NCBI GenBank assembly: GCA_018335195.1
Contig: JAGXKN010000010.1
Location: forward strand, 1 to 64,000
Reading direction: 5' to 3'
DNA from: Desulfobacterales bacterium
GTDB taxonomy: Bacteria; Desulfobacterota; Desulfobacteria; Desulfobacterales; Desulfosalsimonadaceae
Length of the DNA stretch: 64,000 bases
How positions within the stretch are numbered: position 1 is the stretch's first letter; each line of letters starts with the position of its first letter. Below, one piece after another: positions 63,157 through 64,000 of this stretch. The position numbers were made by a program, and so were the translations under genes. Under the pieces are notes generated by a model. It worked only from the letters and a program-made list of their open reading frames with translations. It did not search any database and was not told the DNA's origin.

Positions 63157-63261
63157 TGTCTGCGCCTCCCTGGTTACCCGGATTTACATGATTCTGGATT
63201 TTTTTGTATTATAATCTTTAAAAATTGGAACCTCAAGTCCGAACCGGTATCCGGCTGTTTT

Positions 63262-63948
63262 TTACGCCAGCAGAGTGGCCAGCAGCCCGGAAATTACAAT
63301 CCCGTCAAACGTGCCTGCCCCGCCGATACTGGCCGCGCCGGTGCTGATTTTTTCGATTTCTTTTAAATTCAAGAGATCCGCGCCGATCAGGGGGCCGAGC
63401 ACGCCGGCACAGAACGCGATCGGCGGTGCCATGCCCGGATGCAGCAGAATGGCGCTGGCGGCTGCAACCAGGGCCGGCACCAGGGCAGGCATGGCAATGC
63501 CCACGTTTTGAATCGGGTAGGCGATCCTGTAGCATACCGCAACGTTGATGCCAATGGCCAGCAGGCCGAGCGCAAGCACCTGGGGTCCGCTCGCCGCAAG
63601 CCTGAGGAGTTCGTAAACCGCAATGATGCACGGCACAATGCAGCCGCCCACGTTTACGGAAATTACCGTATAGGCCTGCTCCCGGATTCGCCCCGGAAAC
63701 ACCCGCTGCAGCCCGAAAAATGCATAAGGCGCAAACGCCATGGGTGCATCGCGGGCAATACGCCTGACCGGGATATTGACCAGGCTGCCCATAAAGATCC
63801 CGAGGGCGGCAAAAACGGAGGCGGTAGGACTCAGGCCCAGCCGCGCCAGGGCGGTGAGCATGACGTCTGCCAGGAATATGGGCAGAAGGATCACCAGCAT
63901 GGCAAACATTGCCAACGGCAGGCATCCGTATGGTACGTTGGGGTGCAT
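63262..63948 (-). CDS. DUF1614 family membrane protein
   Basis: A 228-residue protein with about seven hydrophobic helices. GSLVNIPVRRI near residue 65 and the end LIGADLLNLKEIEKISTGAA, IGGAGTFDGIVISGLLAT match the DUF1614 family, whose function is not known. ATG 63948 has AAGGGG 8 bases upstream; a GTG at 63987 would extend it. The remaining 52 bases to the window edge show no gene. Confidence 0.85.
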   Translation of the reverse strand: MHPNVPYGCLPLAMFAMLVILLPIFLADVMLTALARLGLSPTASVFAALGIFMGSLVNIPVRRIARDAPMAFAPYAFFGLQRVFPGRIREQAYTVISVNVGGCIVPCIIAVYELLRLAASGPQVLALGLLAIGINVAVCYRIAYPIQNVGIAMPALVPALVAAASAILLHPGMAPPIAFCAGVLGPLIGADLLNLKEIEKISTGAASIGGAGTFDGIVISGLLATLLA

Positions 63949-64000
63949 GAAAGGTGCCCCTTTTTCTTTTGCGGGTACGGATGACACCTGATGCAGAAAC

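Overview
The window looks like a chromosomal segment of a sulfate-reducing Desulfobacterota bacterium, probably of the order Desulfobacterales. The evidence is a full Hmc transmembrane redox complex with its rrf1/rrf2 regulators, a Tmc complex with a tetraheme type II cytochrome c3, a Tat-exported periplasmic [NiFe] hydrogenase, superoxide reductase, and an ATP-dependent 2-hydroxyacyl-CoA dehydratase set. The DNA is fairly GC-rich throughout, except for an AT-rich scar around 32.2-32.4 kb. The lineage is an inference from gene content; no rRNA or tRNA gene was seen.

Layout. 0-2.4 kb: glycan and cell-envelope genes (a glycosyltransferase tail, a CDP-glycerol-transferase-like protein, a GT4). 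2.4-8.6 kb: housekeeping genes (aminotransferase, ClC chloride transporter, truA, argJ, an RsuA/RluB-type pseudouridine synthase). 8.7-18.9 kb: a phosphate-acquisition locus, with phoB-phoR-pstB-phoU on one strand and pstS-pstC-pstA on the other. They diverge from a region holding an 11-bp-phased run of PhoB-like half-sites; two outer-membrane porins follow. 19-31 kb: a FlgT/VCBS-like exported protein, a His-rich small protein, then a complete [NiFe]-hydrogenase block, hypC-hypF-hypD-hypE, small subunit, large subunit, maturation protease, hypA-hypB. 31-33 kb: a decay zone with a broken insertion-sequence transposase fused in frame to the tail of a cytidylate-kinase-like gene, then an mrpE/mnhE gene interrupted by an ochre codon. 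33-35.4 kb: radical SAM protein, Mth938-domain protein and a protein of unknown function. 35.7-39.1 kb: two 2-hydroxyacyl-CoA dehydratase/benzoyl-CoA-reductase-type subunits and their ATPase activator. 39.3-49.1 kb: hmcABCDEF followed by a tandem Usp protein, an Rrf1-like response regulator, a kinase with a degenerate receiver, and Rrf2. 49.1-54.8 kb: octaheme HAO-like cytochrome, superoxide reductase, flavin disulfide reductase and an RpoH-type sigma factor. 54.9-58.2 kb: a NarL-type regulator and a PAS/GAF kinase, tail to tail. 58.2-62.6 kb: tmcD-tmcC-tmcB-tmcA followed by a NifU-like scaffold. 62.7-64 kb: an FMN reductase and a DUF1614 membrane protein.

How it fits together. The hydrogenase block supplies a periplasmic H2-oxidising enzyme and all its maturation factors. 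Electrons from periplasmic H2 would pass to the tetraheme TmcA or the 16-heme HmcA, and through the Tmc and Hmc membrane complexes towards cytoplasmic sulfate-reduction enzymes. This is known for these families in Desulfovibrio and inferred here. The stress genes beside Rrf2 would protect this oxygen-sensitive metabolism.

No clearly new multi-gene system is proven. The most unusual points are the phased Pho-box run, the stand-alone His-rich protein beside a hyp set whose HypB lacks a His tail, the Asn-substituted receiver kinase in the hmc operon, and the transposase/kinase chimera with neighbouring mrpE decay.
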